Origin: Methanomassiliicoccaceae archaeon
GTDB lineage: Archaea > Thermoplasmatota > Thermoplasmata > Methanomassiliicoccales > Methanomethylophilaceae
Assembly: GCA_031254685.1 (NCBI GenBank)
Contig: JAIRTZ010000097.1
Location: 1 to 6,606 of the forward strand
DNA length: 6,606 nt
Direction: 5' to 3'
The position numbers and the translations under genes were made by a program. Below the pieces are notes generated by a model, which worked only from the letters and a program-made list of their open reading frames with translations, was not told where the DNA came from and searched no databases. Shown here in pieces: positions 5,890 through 6,606 of the stretch; position 1 is the first letter of the stretch; every line of letters starts with the position of its first letter.

Positions 5890-6606
5890 GATCAACTCTC
5901 GTTCTTTCTTTTACGATGTGCATCTCCGCCGGAAGCCCGGATACCGATGACCTTCCTTTCGTCACTTCGGTGATCGCAATATCGTCGCCGATCGCAACGG
6001 GGATCGAATAATCCCCGTCCTTGTCCGTCGTGACCGTTCCCGATGTTCCGTTCAGGGTGTACGAGATCTTCGCGAATGCGATGCCCCTGCCCTTCCATGT
6101 GACCTTTCCGTAGACCTCCTCGTCATCATCGTCAAGGAATATCAGAAGGAAGATCAGGCCGAAGAGCAATATCCACCACGGGAATGACGATCCCTCATCA
6201 TCCGGGATGACCGGGACCTCCGTGAACGTCACCGTTATCGTGTTCGCACCGCTTGCAAGCTCGTCGTACGATACGGTCAGCGTCCCGCTGAGCGCATCGT
6301 CCGTCTTGTCATACGCCGTACCGTCGCCGGCAACGAGTATCACCGATCCGATCATCCATCCGGGAGCAGGCGTTATGACAAAGTTGCTGACCGAGTCGCC
6401 GGCGTTCAGATTCGCGCTGTACTCCGGCCCTCCGGATGCGTCTATGAAGAACTCGCCGTCACCGACAGTGATCAGGTCCAGTATCTCATCCGGTATCCTT
6501 GTGTCGACGAACGTCACGGTTATCGTGCTCACGCCGCCTGCCAGTTCGCTGTACGATACCGTCAGCGTACCGGCGGCCGCGTCGGCCGTCTTGTCATACG
6601 TCGAGC
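5879..6606 (-). CDS. Repeat-containing membrane-anchored surface protein with post-membrane beta-sandwich-like domain (5' end outside window)
   Basis: The frame is open from the right edge to TAA (complement of 5879-5881). The GTG at 6532 is not the start: codons upstream to 6604 continue a repeat matching one further down. Seen, N to C: the end of one repeat (YDKT, GTLTVSY, TITVTF); a full second repeat of about 95 residues, beta-rich and Thr/Asp/Gly-rich; VPVIPDDEGSS; a hydrophobic segment FPWWILLFGLIFLLIFL (6134-6184); an acidic run DDDDEE; and a final domain of about 78 residues (VYGKVTWKGRGIAFAKISYT ... VTTDKDGDYSIPV) resembling Cna-B/carboxypeptidase-regulatory-like beta-sandwiches. It is probably a cell-envelope protein with repeated extracellular domains. 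The function is unknown. The position of the last domain relative to the membrane is unclear, since neither flank of the helix is basic. It converges on the thi operon with an 11-nt overlap. Confidence 0.82.
   Translation of the reverse strand, partial: STYDKTADAAAGTLTVSYSELAGGVSTITVTFVDTRIPDEILDLITVGDGEFFIDASGGPEYSANLNAGDSVSNFVITPAPGWMIGSVILVAGDGTAYDKTDDALSGTLTVSYDELASGANTITVTFTEVPVIPDDEGSSFPWWILLFGLIFLLIFLDDDDEEVYGKVTWKGRGIAFAKISYTLNGTSGTVTTDKDGDYSIPVAIGDDIAITEVTKGRSSVSGLPAEMHIVKERTRVDLKF
6224..6604 (-). repeat. Two copies of a 285-bp-period (95-residue) tandem protein repeat
   Basis: The segment at 6509-6604 reappears at 6224-6319, offset by exactly 285 nt. Of 32 codons, 23 specify the same residue, including YDKT, GTLTVSY, ELA and TITVTF. 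The DNA is also similar, with shared TCTTGTCATACG and GTACGATAC. Only the end of the upstream copy is in the window, so the array probably continues to the right. Confidence 0.85.

Noticed and set aside
6530..6532. GTG start of the minus-strand surface protein
   Set aside because: Upstream codons to 6604 encode a match to the downstream repeat copy, so the frame continues outside the window.

Overview
The window carries a compact thiamine-thiazole operon (thiS-thiF-thiG-thiH-thiE/tenI) on the plus strand. An rluF-type rRNA pseudouridine synthase gene lies just upstream. Two partial genes for repetitive, membrane-anchored surface proteins run off the two window edges. Base composition looks moderately GC-rich (estimated by eye). 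Arg AGG and Ile ATA codons are heavily used, none of the eight genes ends in TAG, and the left surface protein ends in a Gly-rich spacer, one hydrophobic helix and a short basic tail, with no LPXTG motif. Together these suggest an anaerobic archaeon, most likely a gut-type methanogen of the Methanomassiliicoccales (Thermoplasmata). This is an inference of moderate confidence; an anaerobic bacterium is not excluded. Anaerobic life is supported independently by ThiH, the oxygen-sensitive radical-SAM route to dehydroglycine.

Layout. 1-1622 (+): 3' part of a surface protein with cysteine-containing leucine-rich repeats (four tandem 129-bp units), then a probable beta-helix stalk and a C-terminal transmembrane anchor. 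1623-1776: intergenic, with a strong GC-rich hairpin (probable terminator), a 10-bp palindrome and possibly the rluF promoter. 1777-2526 (+): rluF. 2557-5889 (+): thiS, thiF, thiG, thiH and a ThiE/TenI-family gene, with three 4-nt ATGA overlaps and gaps of 3 nt or less. 5879-6606 (-): 3' part of a second surface protein, convergent with and overlapping the thi operon by 11 nt. It has 95-residue tandem repeats, one transmembrane segment and a beta-sandwich-like domain after the membrane segment.

How the genes work together. ThiF adenylates the ThiS C-terminus, which is then converted to the thiocarboxylate. ThiH cleaves tyrosine to dehydroglycine and p-cresol. ThiG condenses 1-deoxy-D-xylulose 5-phosphate (DXP), dehydroglycine and ThiS-thiocarboxylate into the thiazole. 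The last gene resembles the thiazole tautomerase TenI more than thiamine-phosphate synthase ThiE, but the residue matching the TenI catalytic His is Asn.

No unknown defence, CRISPR or mobile system was found. The most notable points are the bacterial-type thiazole pathway and bacterial-type RluF in a probably archaeal context (including the question of DXP supply), the TenI-like protein with the substituted catalytic residue, and the two repeat-built surface proteins flanking the metabolic block.
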